Of a DNA stretch of 64,000 nt, positions 26,704-34,974 are shown one piece after another. The position numbers and the translations under genes are program-made. This DNA comes from an uncultured Anaerolineaceae bacterium (lineage in GTDB: Bacteria; Chloroflexota; Anaerolineae; Anaerolineales; Anaerolineaceae), in the NCBI GenBank assembly GCA_938020565.1, contig CALIHP010000048.1:1-64000 (forward strand). The letters are read 5' to 3'. Under the pieces are notes generated by a model. That model worked only from the letters and a program-made list of their open reading frames with translations, ran no database searches and was not told the DNA's origin. Each line of letters opens with the position of its first letter. The first letter of the stretch is position 1.

Positions 26704-28608
26704 TTAGCGGAGAAAATACCACCAATGCAGCGACAACGCGTTCACCAGCGCCCCGGCGATCGTCAGGATGATAAAAAACCAGGATGCCCGGCCGCGCATT
26801 CCCGCCGCAATCAGGAGAAAAAGCGGGAAAACAAAATCCATCAGGTACCGGTACCCAATCTGCTCCGCGCCGGTATTATGATACATCAGCAGCATTCCAA
26901 CCGAAAGCAGGATCGAAAGCCAGGCGCCCGCACGCCAGATATCGGTCTGGACGCGATTTTCGGAGGGAACGCTTCCGCGCCGGAAAGCATAAACGATCGG
27001 CGGCGTCATGATAAATATCGAGTATCCCGCGATCCCCGGCCGAAAATAAACCGATCCGCCGTTCAATCCGACGTGCGGCAGCGCCGTTATCATCACGCGC
27101 CAATTAATCGGGAGAAAATGCGGATGGAACATGCCGTATTGACGGGCGGCTTCAACGATAAAAGGCGCGCCATTAATCGTCACGTACCCGAAATCAAGCC
27201 CATCGCCAAAACGCAGCCAATTATACGCCAGCAGCAGCGCAACCGAGAGGACGACCGGAATCGCGGCCTGAACCGACCAGCGAAAAAACGCCCGCAGCGT
27301 GAACGCCGCGCGCGCGCGCATCCGCGCAATCTCTATTCCGGCGAGAAAAAGCGCGATCGGGAAAACGTTCGGACGACAGAGCATCGCGCAGCCGAGCATC
27401 ACGCCGGTCAGCCACGGAGAGCCGCCGCGAAGCGCCGCCAGACATGACAGTCCAATAAAACAGACGGTCATCAATTGAGCGACGAACCACATCTGCCCCA
27501 GCGTAACGAGCCAGAGTCCATCCGTGCCGAGTACGAAGGCGACCGCCAGCCAGAAAATCGCAGCTTCAGTCAGCTCGAAAAAACCTTCCCGTATCGCCGC
27601 GCGTACCGCCCAGATCAGGATCAGGACGTTTAACGCGCCAACCAGCGCCGAAACGACGGTCATATTCACGCCATCCAAACCCAGCCAGGCGACGAACGGA
27701 ATCAGCACGAGAGCAGGCATCGGCGGATTCGGAACATACCAGCGCCCCTGGAACAGGGTCAGATCATGATTCGTCGGCGGATTTTCCAGATACAGCCTTC
27801 CCTTCAGGAACGCATCGGCCAATTCTCCCCAGTACGCCTTCGCTGGGGTATCAGTCCGCATCACCCAATAAGCGGTCAGCCGGAAAAAAGCGAACGTCAG
27901 CGCAAAGATAAACGCATCGGTCAGGATAGAGTCGATCCAATTCGGAACCAGGTTCCGCTTTTTTTTGAACGCATGAGCCAGCGCCAGCAGGCCCGCGAAA
28001 ATCGGAGCTGGGAGAAACGTTGCGCCCGGATGAAACAAACGCCGGTCCCAGTCAATCATGTCATAATACGCGAACGCGGCCGCAAAAATGAGCAGGAACA
28101 GGCAGATTTCGCTCCAACGCAGAAACGGCCGATCCCGATCCTCTGCAGCGCACATCCGTCCGAGGCACAGCGAGAGCTGAACCGCCTGAAGCACGATCCA
28201 AACCAGCAGCGGCCCCAAGCGCGCGGAGATCGAACGGGCTGTCCCGTCCAGCGCATGCGCCGGGCCAACCGCGAAAAAAACCAGGGCCGCCGTCAGCCAG
28301 AAAAATCCCCATGCCACCAGCCGGGCGGTATTTGCCGCCGCCCGAAGCGTCCGGAAGGTACGAAGGCTGCGCTCGATCCGCTCGGCGAAAACGAATACGC
28401 CAAACCAGCCGGCAGCAGCGACGATCATCAGCGCAGCGATTATCAGCCGTTCGCGCGACAATCCGAACAGAACGGCGCTCGCGCTCTCAGACCTCGTCCA
28501 AACGCTCAAACCAATCGCCAGAACGCCCTCGATCGCTGAGAACAGCGCTATCCGCCGCAGCGTCAGCTGCCGGCGCGTCCATATCGAGAATCTTTCGCCC
28601 AGACCCAT
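26704..28608 (-). CDS. Polytopic membrane protein, GT39-like
   Basis: This 634-residue protein has roughly twelve or more hydrophobic helices, small basic loops and a long extracytoplasmic loop after the first half. Its overall look fits the dolichyl-phosphate mannosyltransferase/GT-C class of lipid-linked sugar transferases, but no defining motif was confirmed. Such enzymes move sugars onto surface polymers or proteins from polyprenyl carriers. A TAAAAT -10 lies six bases before ATG 28608 on the minus strand with no ribosome-binding site, so the message may be leaderless. It heads an operon with priA, a pairing without obvious functional meaning. Confidence 0.65.
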   Translation of the reverse strand: MGLGERFSIWTRRQLTLRRIALFSAIEGVLAIGLSVWTRSESASAVLFGLSRERLIIAALMIVAAAGWFGVFVFAERIERSLRTFRTLRAAANTARLVAWGFFWLTAALVFFAVGPAHALDGTARSISARLGPLLVWIVLQAVQLSLCLGRMCAAEDRDRPFLRWSEICLFLLIFAAAFAYYDMIDWDRRLFHPGATFLPAPIFAGLLALAHAFKKKRNLVPNWIDSILTDAFIFALTFAFFRLTAYWVMRTDTPAKAYWGELADAFLKGRLYLENPPTNHDLTLFQGRWYVPNPPMPALVLIPFVAWLGLDGVNMTVVSALVGALNVLILIWAVRAAIREGFFELTEAAIFWLAVAFVLGTDGLWLVTLGQMWFVAQLMTVCFIGLSCLAALRGGSPWLTGVMLGCAMLCRPNVFPIALFLAGIEIARMRARAAFTLRAFFRWSVQAAIPVVLSVALLLAYNWLRFGDGLDFGYVTINGAPFIVEAARQYGMFHPHFLPINWRVMITALPHVGLNGGSVYFRPGIAGYSIFIMTPPIVYAFRRGSVPSENRVQTDIWRAGAWLSILLSVGMLLMYHNTGAEQIGYRYLMDFVFPLFLLIAAGMRGRASWFFIILTIAGALVNALSLHWWYFLR

Positions 28609-28656
28609 GAGATAATTTTACTGCAACGAATGACGAAAGCGGAATCCCGCCGTTGG

Positions 28657-28662
28657 TATAAT
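28657..28662 (+). promoter_or_regulatory. Extended -10 for the DUF177 gene
   Basis: TGGTATAAT (TATAAT at 28657-28662) gives an extended -10 about 30 bases upstream of ATG 28693, which has a GGGAGG site. It lies within 85 bases of the divergent start at 28608, so the interval is a compact divergent promoter. Confidence 0.55.
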
Positions 28663-28692
28663 GGCATTATCATGCTTATTGGGAGGATTGAG

Positions 28693-29160
28693 ATGAACAA
28701 CAAAGATTTTTTACGAATCAACGTCGGTTACCTCTTAAATCAAGCGGTCGGAACCTATCGCGACGTTGATTTTGAAACGCCGCATCTTGAAATCGACGCT
28801 GATTTTCAGGTCGATAACTTTAAAGGAACCGCGCGTCTCTGCCGCGTCCAGCAAGGGATCCTTGTAAAGATGAATTGTGAAGGAGATACGGAACTCGATT
28901 GCGTCCGCTGCCTGACGCCGTACATGCAGCATATAACGGTTGAATTCGACGAGCTGTTCGCGCTCCCCAACCTGAGGCAGAACCAGGACGCGGATAATTT
29001 CCTCCCCGAGAACGGAAATATCGACCTGTTTCCGCTGGTGGACGAGTTTATGACGATAGAAATCCCGATCAAACCCCTCTGCGACGAAAACTGCAAGGGA
29101 CTGTGCCAGGAATGCGGCGCAAATTTAAACATTGAACGGTGCCAACATTACCCCGCATAA
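28693..29160 (+). CDS. YceD/DUF177 family protein
   Basis: This 155-residue protein has the DUF177 layout: a beta-rich N-terminal half, a C70-x2-C73 pair in DCVRCL, and a C-terminal cluster C130-x3-C134-x3-C138-x2-C141. The family is linked to 23S rRNA/large-subunit biogenesis and is normally followed by rpmF (ribosomal protein L32). Here no L32 gene follows. The protein stops after NIERCQHYPA, without the usual DPRL-type C-terminal tail. A bidirectional terminator comes immediately after. It is probably functional but has an unusual end and context. Confidence 0.88.
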   Translation: MNNKDFLRINVGYLLNQAVGTYRDVDFETPHLEIDADFQVDNFKGTARLCRVQQGILVKMNCEGDTELDCVRCLTPYMQHITVEFDELFALPNLRQNQDADNFLPENGNIDLFPLVDEFMTIEIPIKPLCDENCKGLCQECGANLNIERCQHYPA

Positions 29161-29169
29161 CGCTCCTTT

Positions 29170-29202
29170 ACAAAAAAAGCGGCCTCAAGCCGCTTTTTTT
29201 GT
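29170..29202. terminator. Bidirectional intrinsic terminator
   Basis: ACAAAAAAAGCGGC and its exact complement GCCGCTTTTTTTGT enclose a 5-base loop. The T-runs on both strands end both the DUF177 gene (plus) and the 1846-residue Cna-B gene (minus). Confidence 0.9.
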
Positions 29203-29215
29203 AAAAATCTGAGGA

Positions 29216-32200
29216 TTATCTTTTCCGCAGCATTGCGACCGTATCAGCCGCGGGCTTCAACTCGCGAAACCGTATCGTTACGACGAACCCGTCGACCTGA
29301 ACGAGATACTCCGAGGGAAGATCGCCAACCTTCAGCTGGTACGCGTACGGTTGACCGGCGTCGGTCAGACCGATCATATCTGTCCATTGATACTTCGTCA
29401 CCCCATTCGGGAACGAAACCCGTTCCAGATTCAACGCGGCATCGTTGAGACTGCGCTGCAGCGTCAGCTCAACGGTCGGATGCGGCCCCGGAACGTCGAT
29501 CCAGCGAATCTCAGCGTCGATCTTTCCGGTCTGCTGGTACAGGGCCGGTTCATAGCGATAGGTCACGGTCAGGCCTTCCGAAACTCCCGAATAATTTACC
29601 AACGGCTCGGCATTGACCAACGCATATCCGAAAGCACCGCCCTGATCGTCGGTCAGCGGCAGGCTCTTCCATACGTGAGCGAGTTTCCCATTCGGAATCT
29701 CAACCGTATCGATATTTTCGGTCGTTCCGTCTGGAAGCGACCGTTTCAGCGACACTACCGCGGTTGGATGCGCCGTTGAGTTCCCCTCCCAGATAATCCG
29801 TCCGATAACGTCGCCCACCGGCGGTTCATACCGGTTCAGGAGGGTCAGCCCGTCTTCGATCTTCCGATAATTTTCCGGAACGACCGGTTCGCCGATCGAA
29901 TACTCGTAGAGAACGCCCTCTTCGTCGTACAGCGGGAGCCCGCTCCAAACAACCGCCTGGTTCTTGACGCCGGTCGTCGTGCCCGCTTCGATCCGCCTCA
30001 GTTCGCCAACCGCTTCGCCGTTGCAATAGAGCTGGACCTCGACGGCAGGACGCGGCAGCTTCATCCCGTTTTCCCACTGGATCGTTCCCTGAACCGAGCC
30101 AAGCGGCGACTGATACGTGTAAACCGCTTTCAGCCCATCGACAGACGCCGCATAGTTGTTGATTGCGGCGCTGTTCATCAGCGAATAGGCATACGGGTTG
30201 CCTTCCGCATCGGTCAGCGGCAGCGACGGCCAGACATGCGTCGTCACGCCATCCTGGAACGACGTTGAACCGACCGATTCGATAACGCCTCCTTCTGCAC
30301 GGCGCATCAGCTGCACCGTGACGGTCGGGCGGGGATCCGGGCCATTTTTCCATTCAATTTTCCCGGTAATATCCTCCAATTTTGATACATACCGGTTCGT
30401 AATTGTCGTATTGTCCGTCTGGAGCTGCTGGTAACCCTCCGGAACCTCAACCTGCTTGATCCGATAAGCGTAAGCGCGTCCGTTGGCGTCGGTTTCCGGA
30501 ACCTCGGTCCAGGTCATGACGCTTTCCGTCGCGCCGATTCCTTCCGGACCGCTCCCAGCCGGCATCCTGTCTTCGCCATAGGGAACGCCGTCCCGGAGCA
30601 GCTGGAGCTGGACCGCCGGACGCGTCAGCGCCGATCCACCCACCCAGACGATCCGAAATGCCGGCGTGATCATGCGCGTCTGATACCGCTCGGTAATCCG
30701 AAGCGGCTCCGACGGATCGCTTTCGTCGTTCCAGCGTTCGTCGTCTCCCGTCAGGTTTTCAACGGAATACCGATACGGGACTCCCTCGCTGTCGGTTCGA
30801 TCAACGCACCAGGTTATCGTTTCCGTCGTCTTCGCCGCGCCGGCGGGCTGCGGCGAGGGTTTGACCATGACTGGATTCGTCTGCGCACAGATTTTCCCAT
30901 CGATACGGTCCGCCGACGTCAGCGCCACTGGCGCCGCGTTCCCGTCTCCGCTGGCGCGCTTCAGCTGCAAATTTGCGTCCGTCCTCTGGAGCTGACCGCC
31001 GAAACGAACGAGCTCCGCCTGAACCGGAATTTTTTCAGATTGATACGCGTACGTCAGCGTCAATCCATCCTCCGTAACGAGATAATTCGCCGGCGGCTTT
31101 GGATCATGAACCGTATATTGATATGGCTGGCCGGCGGCATCGGTCTCGGTCACGTCCAGGCAGTCCGCCGACTCATCTCCCTCATCGCACCAAGTGATCG
31201 CCGCGCCGCTGTCGTCGGCCAAAGCGGCCTCCGGGAGAACCGTTTGCGGCGCGCCGACTTGCTTGCCGTTCCGCAGCAGCTCCAGCGTAATTACCGGACG
31301 CGGAAGCGCCGAGCCTCCGATCCAGCGCACGAAAAGCCGCGGAGAAACCGGGCGCGAATGATACGTGCTGACAAGCCTGAAAGGATCAGATTCATCAACA
31401 GATTCCGTCCAGAGCGGCGAATCGCTTTCAGCCTCGACGACCTGATATGTAATTGGGTTACCTTCTGAATCGTATTCGTCGACGCACCAGTTGACCGCAA
31501 CGGTCAGCGGATTCAAGCGGACCGCGTCCGGGTCCGGGTTCAGCCGAAGCGGGTTGTCCGCCTCACAGCTGACGCCATCGATCCCGTCTGCAGCGGTCAG
31601 CAGGACATCATGGGCCCGGCCCTCGCCGTCGAGCTGCTGCAGCCGCAGCTCGGCAGGCTGCCGCACGTACTGCCCATCGATCCAGACCTTTTGGACACGG
31701 ACGATTTTCTTGTCCGATCGAAACGTATGCGTAACCGTCAACCCGTCGACAGCAACGTCATAATTCGCCGCCGGGACCGGCTCAAAAACAGAGTACAGAA
31801 TCGGACGCCCCTCCAGATCGGTTTCAGGAAGCGCGCTGAAACCGGCGTTCGGGAAGGCACGGACGAGATCGATTGCCTCGCCCGCGCTCGTCCCGGAAAG
31901 CCCATCCGATTGAATCGTAACCAGGCTGCCAAGCTGCGTTCCATTGCGAAGAAGCGCCAGCGTAATATCCGGGTGAACATAGTTCGCGCCCCCCTCCCAG
32001 TTCACAGCAATTTTCGGCTCTGCGTCAGGGATCCGATAGCGTTTGACAAGCTGAAGCGGAGAATCGGCGCTCGCCGGGAGCCAATATGGTGAAGTCTCCG
32101 CCTCGGCCTCCGCCAGGAAATATTCGATCGGCTCCCCACTCGAATCCGTCGCGTCAACGCACCAGGTCACGCTGAGCCGTGTCTGGTCGTTCTCAGTCAG

Positions 32201-34756
32201 CGCGCTGACAGGAATCAGCGTCGCCGGATTTTCCATTGCGCAGTTTTTCCCTTCGATTACATCCTCCGCGCCGATCGGGACCCGTTCCGGATCGCCCCCC
32301 GCGACGCGGCGCATCAACTCAGCCCGAACCGGAAGGCGCTTTAATTGACCGTTAATCCAGGTAACCCCGCCGGTCACGCCCGTTTTCGGCGGAACGTACG
32401 TATTCGTCACGGTCATCCCATCCTGCGTGGCGCGATAATTTTTCGGGACGCTCGGCTGGTTCAGCGTATAAACGTACGGTTTGCCCGTCGAATCGGTCGC
32501 CGTCAGTCCGCAATCAGGCGCAGACTGCAAATCATAGCAGCTGTCGATCGTAAACTTCGTTTCCGTTCCTTCGCCCGGAGCCGCGGTCAGAGGAATCGAA
32601 TTTCCAATCCGAGTCCCGTTCCGATAAAGTTCGAGGAAAACCGGCGGACGGAACGTCTTCTCGCCCTGAACCCAGACGACGCTTCCCGACAATGAGATCG
32701 GGGGCGGATTATAGCGAAGCGTCAGCGCCAGCGGCGCGTCCGACGCCACAGCTTTCGCCTCCCAATTTTCGGTCAGCTTTTCCACCCCGATCTGATACTG
32801 AATTTTCGAACCGTCAGCCGCAAATTCGTCAACGCACCAACGGACCTGCTGCGACGGATCCATATCAGGATCAGGCGGCGTCATACGGACCGGATTTCCC
32901 GCAGCACATTCGCTTCCTTCGATCCGGTCCGCCTCGGTCAGCTCGACCGGCCGCGCGGCACGGGTCGCGGGGTCAACCTTCAGCAGCGAAAGAAAAACCG
33001 GGCTGCGAACCGTCTCGCCGTCGATCCAGGTCAACCGTGCGTCGACGCCGATTTTCCGGGATTGGAAGACCGCGGTCAGCTTCATCCCTTCAGGCGTAAT
33101 CACGTAATTCTCCGGCGTTTCGACCGGATGAATCGAGTAAATCATCGCGCTGCCGTCGATCGCTGACGCGGGGAGATCGTCCGGCGTTAATCCGGGAACC
33201 AGCGAAATCAGCGAAACCGGCACGCTCACGCCACTCCCCGATCTTCCGTCCGAAGCGAAATGAAACGCAGGTGCAACCGCCTCGCCGTTTCGGCGAAGCT
33301 CGAGCGTCAGCGCAGGATGAAGCGCCATATCGCCGCCAACCCACTCGATCGTCAGCCGCGGATCCGCAGGAAGAACGCGAAACGTTTTTACAATCTCCAA
33401 TGCCGAATCCTCGCCGGCCGAGCTCACCCAGGGCGTCTCTGCGCCCGGAACGATCTTTTCCCCGTCCTCTTCGACGAAATAATTGTACGGGTTCCCGTCG
33501 ATATCCGTTTCAGGAACACACCAGGTAACGGACTCGGTTCTCTCGTCCGGCTGATCCAGCGCTCTGATCGGCGCGATGATCGCGGGATTAGCGACCGCGC
33601 AGTTCTGATCCGAGACAGCCGTCAGGATATCCTGCGGAACCGCTTCCGTCGTCCCTTTCGCGTTCCGGCGAACCAACCGCAGCGCGACCGGTTCGCGCAT
33701 CAGCTGGCCATGGATCCAGGTTACCTTTCCTGTGACCGGGATTGTTCGCGGGATCAGCGTGTTCGTAACCGTCAGGCCTTCCGTTGAACTCATATACCCT
33801 TCCGGCTCGGCCGGCTGAATCACAGTGTAATCGTAACGAACCCCAAATGCATCAGTCACCGGAACGTCTTCCCAGGTCGCCTCGCTCTCCGTCACGCCCG
33901 GCTCCTCCGATTCCGGAATAACGACCGGACCTCCGTAAAGGCTCCCGTTCTGGAGCAGCAGCAGGCTTGTTTTGGGGCGAATCGCGTCCTGTCCACCGCG
34001 CCAATAGATTTTCGCGCTGAGCGAACGGAGCTCAGAAGTATAGTTAAGCGTGATCAAGAGGCCGTTTTCCTCAGCGCGATACGTCGAAATCGGTTCGGCA
34101 AGAACCATCCGATAAGAATACGGATTTCCCAGCGAATCAACTTTCAAAAGATTCTGCCAGGTGTATGAAGTCACGCCATCCGGAATCGTCACGGTATACA
34201 AGTCAGTCGGCGGTTCAATCAGCCCGGCCCGTTGCAGCGTGACGCGAACTGGCGGACGCGGTGGAATCCCCCCTTCCCAGATCAGGTTCCCGGTTAACGA
34301 AACCACGTCCTCAACGAAAATATTCTCGACGATCATCGAGTCTTCCCGTTTAGCGTACCCCTCCGGCGTGATCGGCTGCGTCACGCTGTACACATACGGC
34401 GAGCCGTTCGGATCGGTGACCGGGACATCGTTCCAGGTCACCGATGACTGTTCAACGCCGGGAACCGAAGACGCTGAAATATAGCGCGCCGGCCCATAAG
34501 GGATCCCGTTTTGAAGCAGCACTAACGAAGTCCCAGGCCGGTACATCCTCTCGCCGCCGACCCATCGCACGTAGCCGATAAACGTCGCCGTTGGCGCCGG
34601 GGGCGGTTCCATTTCGTCCAGACGCCGCGCCTGAACCGCTCTCGCAGGAACGGCAAAGCCGGCGAAGCTGAAGAAAATCAACAAAACTGCGACGGATTTC
34701 CGCAGAAAGCCGGCGATATCGACATAGGCATAGAGAGGTTCGTTCCTGGATTTCAT
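29216..34756 (-). CDS. Giant secreted Cna-B repeat protein (1846 residues)
   Basis: A signal peptide (about residues 14-38) is followed by about 17 tandem Cna-B-type modules of roughly 110 residues. Each starts with a W-x-G-G or W-I-x-G strand and ends in a Y-R-Y/N-T-Y-like strand. Cna-B domains form rod-like stalks of surface adhesins and pili. By eye no module here has both the lysine two before the tryptophan and the acceptor asparagine of the usual isopeptide bond. Modules 4, 6, 8, 10 and 12 instead carry a Cys-x3-Asn-Pro and Trp-Cys-Val pair. There is no sorting motif, sortase domain or membrane tail at the C terminus, so it is probably released or held non-covalently. Promoter TTGCGC-17-TATAAT lies eight bases before the start. 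Confidence 0.88.
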   Translation of the reverse strand: MKSRNEPLYAYVDIAGFLRKSVAVLLIFFSFAGFAVPARAVQARRLDEMEPPPAPTATFIGYVRWVGGERMYRPGTSLVLLQNGIPYGPARYISASSVPGVEQSSVTWNDVPVTDPNGSPYVYSVTQPITPEGYAKREDSMIVENIFVEDVVSLTGNLIWEGGIPPRPPVRVTLQRAGLIEPPTDLYTVTIPDGVTSYTWQNLLKVDSLGNPYSYRMVLAEPISTYRAEENGLLITLNYTSELRSLSAKIYWRGGQDAIRPKTSLLLLQNGSLYGGPVVIPESEEPGVTESEATWEDVPVTDAFGVRYDYTVIQPAEPEGYMSSTEGLTVTNTLIPRTIPVTGKVTWIHGQLMREPVALRLVRRNAKGTTEAVPQDILTAVSDQNCAVANPAIIAPIRALDQPDERTESVTWCVPETDIDGNPYNYFVEEDGEKIVPGAETPWVSSAGEDSALEIVKTFRVLPADPRLTIEWVGGDMALHPALTLELRRNGEAVAPAFHFASDGRSGSGVSVPVSLISLVPGLTPDDLPASAIDGSAMIYSIHPVETPENYVITPEGMKLTAVFQSRKIGVDARLTWIDGETVRSPVFLSLLKVDPATRAARPVELTEADRIEGSECAAGNPVRMTPPDPDMDPSQQVRWCVDEFAADGSKIQYQIGVEKLTENWEAKAVASDAPLALTLRYNPPPISLSGSVVWVQGEKTFRPPVFLELYRNGTRIGNSIPLTAAPGEGTETKFTIDSCYDLQSAPDCGLTATDSTGKPYVYTLNQPSVPKNYRATQDGMTVTNTYVPPKTGVTGGVTWINGQLKRLPVRAELMRRVAGGDPERVPIGAEDVIEGKNCAMENPATLIPVSALTENDQTRLSVTWCVDATDSSGEPIEYFLAEAEAETSPYWLPASADSPLQLVKRYRIPDAEPKIAVNWEGGANYVHPDITLALLRNGTQLGSLVTIQSDGLSGTSAGEAIDLVRAFPNAGFSALPETDLEGRPILYSVFEPVPAANYDVAVDGLTVTHTFRSDKKIVRVQKVWIDGQYVRQPAELRLQQLDGEGRAHDVLLTAADGIDGVSCEADNPLRLNPDPDAVRLNPLTVAVNWCVDEYDSEGNPITYQVVEAESDSPLWTESVDESDPFRLVSTYHSRPVSPRLFVRWIGGSALPRPVITLELLRNGKQVGAPQTVLPEAALADDSGAAITWCDEGDESADCLDVTETDAAGQPYQYTVHDPKPPANYLVTEDGLTLTYAYQSEKIPVQAELVRFGGQLQRTDANLQLKRASGDGNAAPVALTSADRIDGKICAQTNPVMVKPSPQPAGAAKTTETITWCVDRTDSEGVPYRYSVENLTGDDERWNDESDPSEPLRITERYQTRMITPAFRIVWVGGSALTRPAVQLQLLRDGVPYGEDRMPAGSGPEGIGATESVMTWTEVPETDANGRAYAYRIKQVEVPEGYQQLQTDNTTITNRYVSKLEDITGKIEWKNGPDPRPTVTVQLMRRAEGGVIESVGSTSFQDGVTTHVWPSLPLTDAEGNPYAYSLMNSAAINNYAASVDGLKAVYTYQSPLGSVQGTIQWENGMKLPRPAVEVQLYCNGEAVGELRRIEAGTTTGVKNQAVVWSGLPLYDEEGVLYEYSIGEPVVPENYRKIEDGLTLLNRYEPPVGDVIGRIIWEGNSTAHPTAVVSLKRSLPDGTTENIDTVEIPNGKLAHVWKSLPLTDDQGGAFGYALVNAEPLVNYSGVSEGLTVTYRYEPALYQQTGKIDAEIRWIDVPGPHPTVELTLQRSLNDAALNLERVSFPNGVTKYQWTDMIGLTDAGQPYAYQLKVGDLPSEYLVQVDGFVVTIRFRELKPAADTVAMLRKR
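29240..34590 (-). repeat. Array of about 17 Cna-B modules with a two-module superrepeat
   Basis: Modules repeat about every 330 bases. In the middle of the array two module types alternate. One has a cysteine pair; the other has LLRNG- or LYRNG-type strands. This gives a superrepeat of about 670-690 bases, with Cys-Asn-Pro codons near 33600, 32906, 32240, 31566 and 30887. Confidence 0.75.
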
Positions 34757-34764
34757 ACCATTTA

Positions 34765-34793
34765 ATTATATCAATGGATGTCCCACAGCGCAA
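34765..34793 (-). promoter_or_regulatory. Promoter of the 1846-residue adhesin
   Basis: On the minus strand TTGCGC (34788-34793) and a perfect TATAAT (34765-34770) are 17 bases apart. The start codon begins eight bases after the -10, leaving room for almost no leader. Confidence 0.7.
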
Positions 34794-34935
34794 AACATTG
34801 AGTTTTTCTTTTATATCGAATAATAACTAATATTTATCCATCAACAGTTCATCCCAGAAAAGCAGATGACACCTGAACCAGCCTGAACCGCAATCCGCGA
34901 ATGGGCTGCCATTCGCCCTGATCTCAAAATCGAAA

Positions 34936-34958
34936 GAGGCGGGTTTTTCCCCCGCCTC
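34936..34958 (-). terminator. Terminator after the 3617-residue adhesin
   Basis: GAGGCGGG (34936-34943) pairs with CCCGCCTC (34951-34958) around a 7-base loop. On the minus strand a weak T-rich run follows. It separates the two giant genes, so each is transcribed alone. Confidence 0.6.
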
Positions 34959-34974
34959 CCGTAAACTTTACGCC

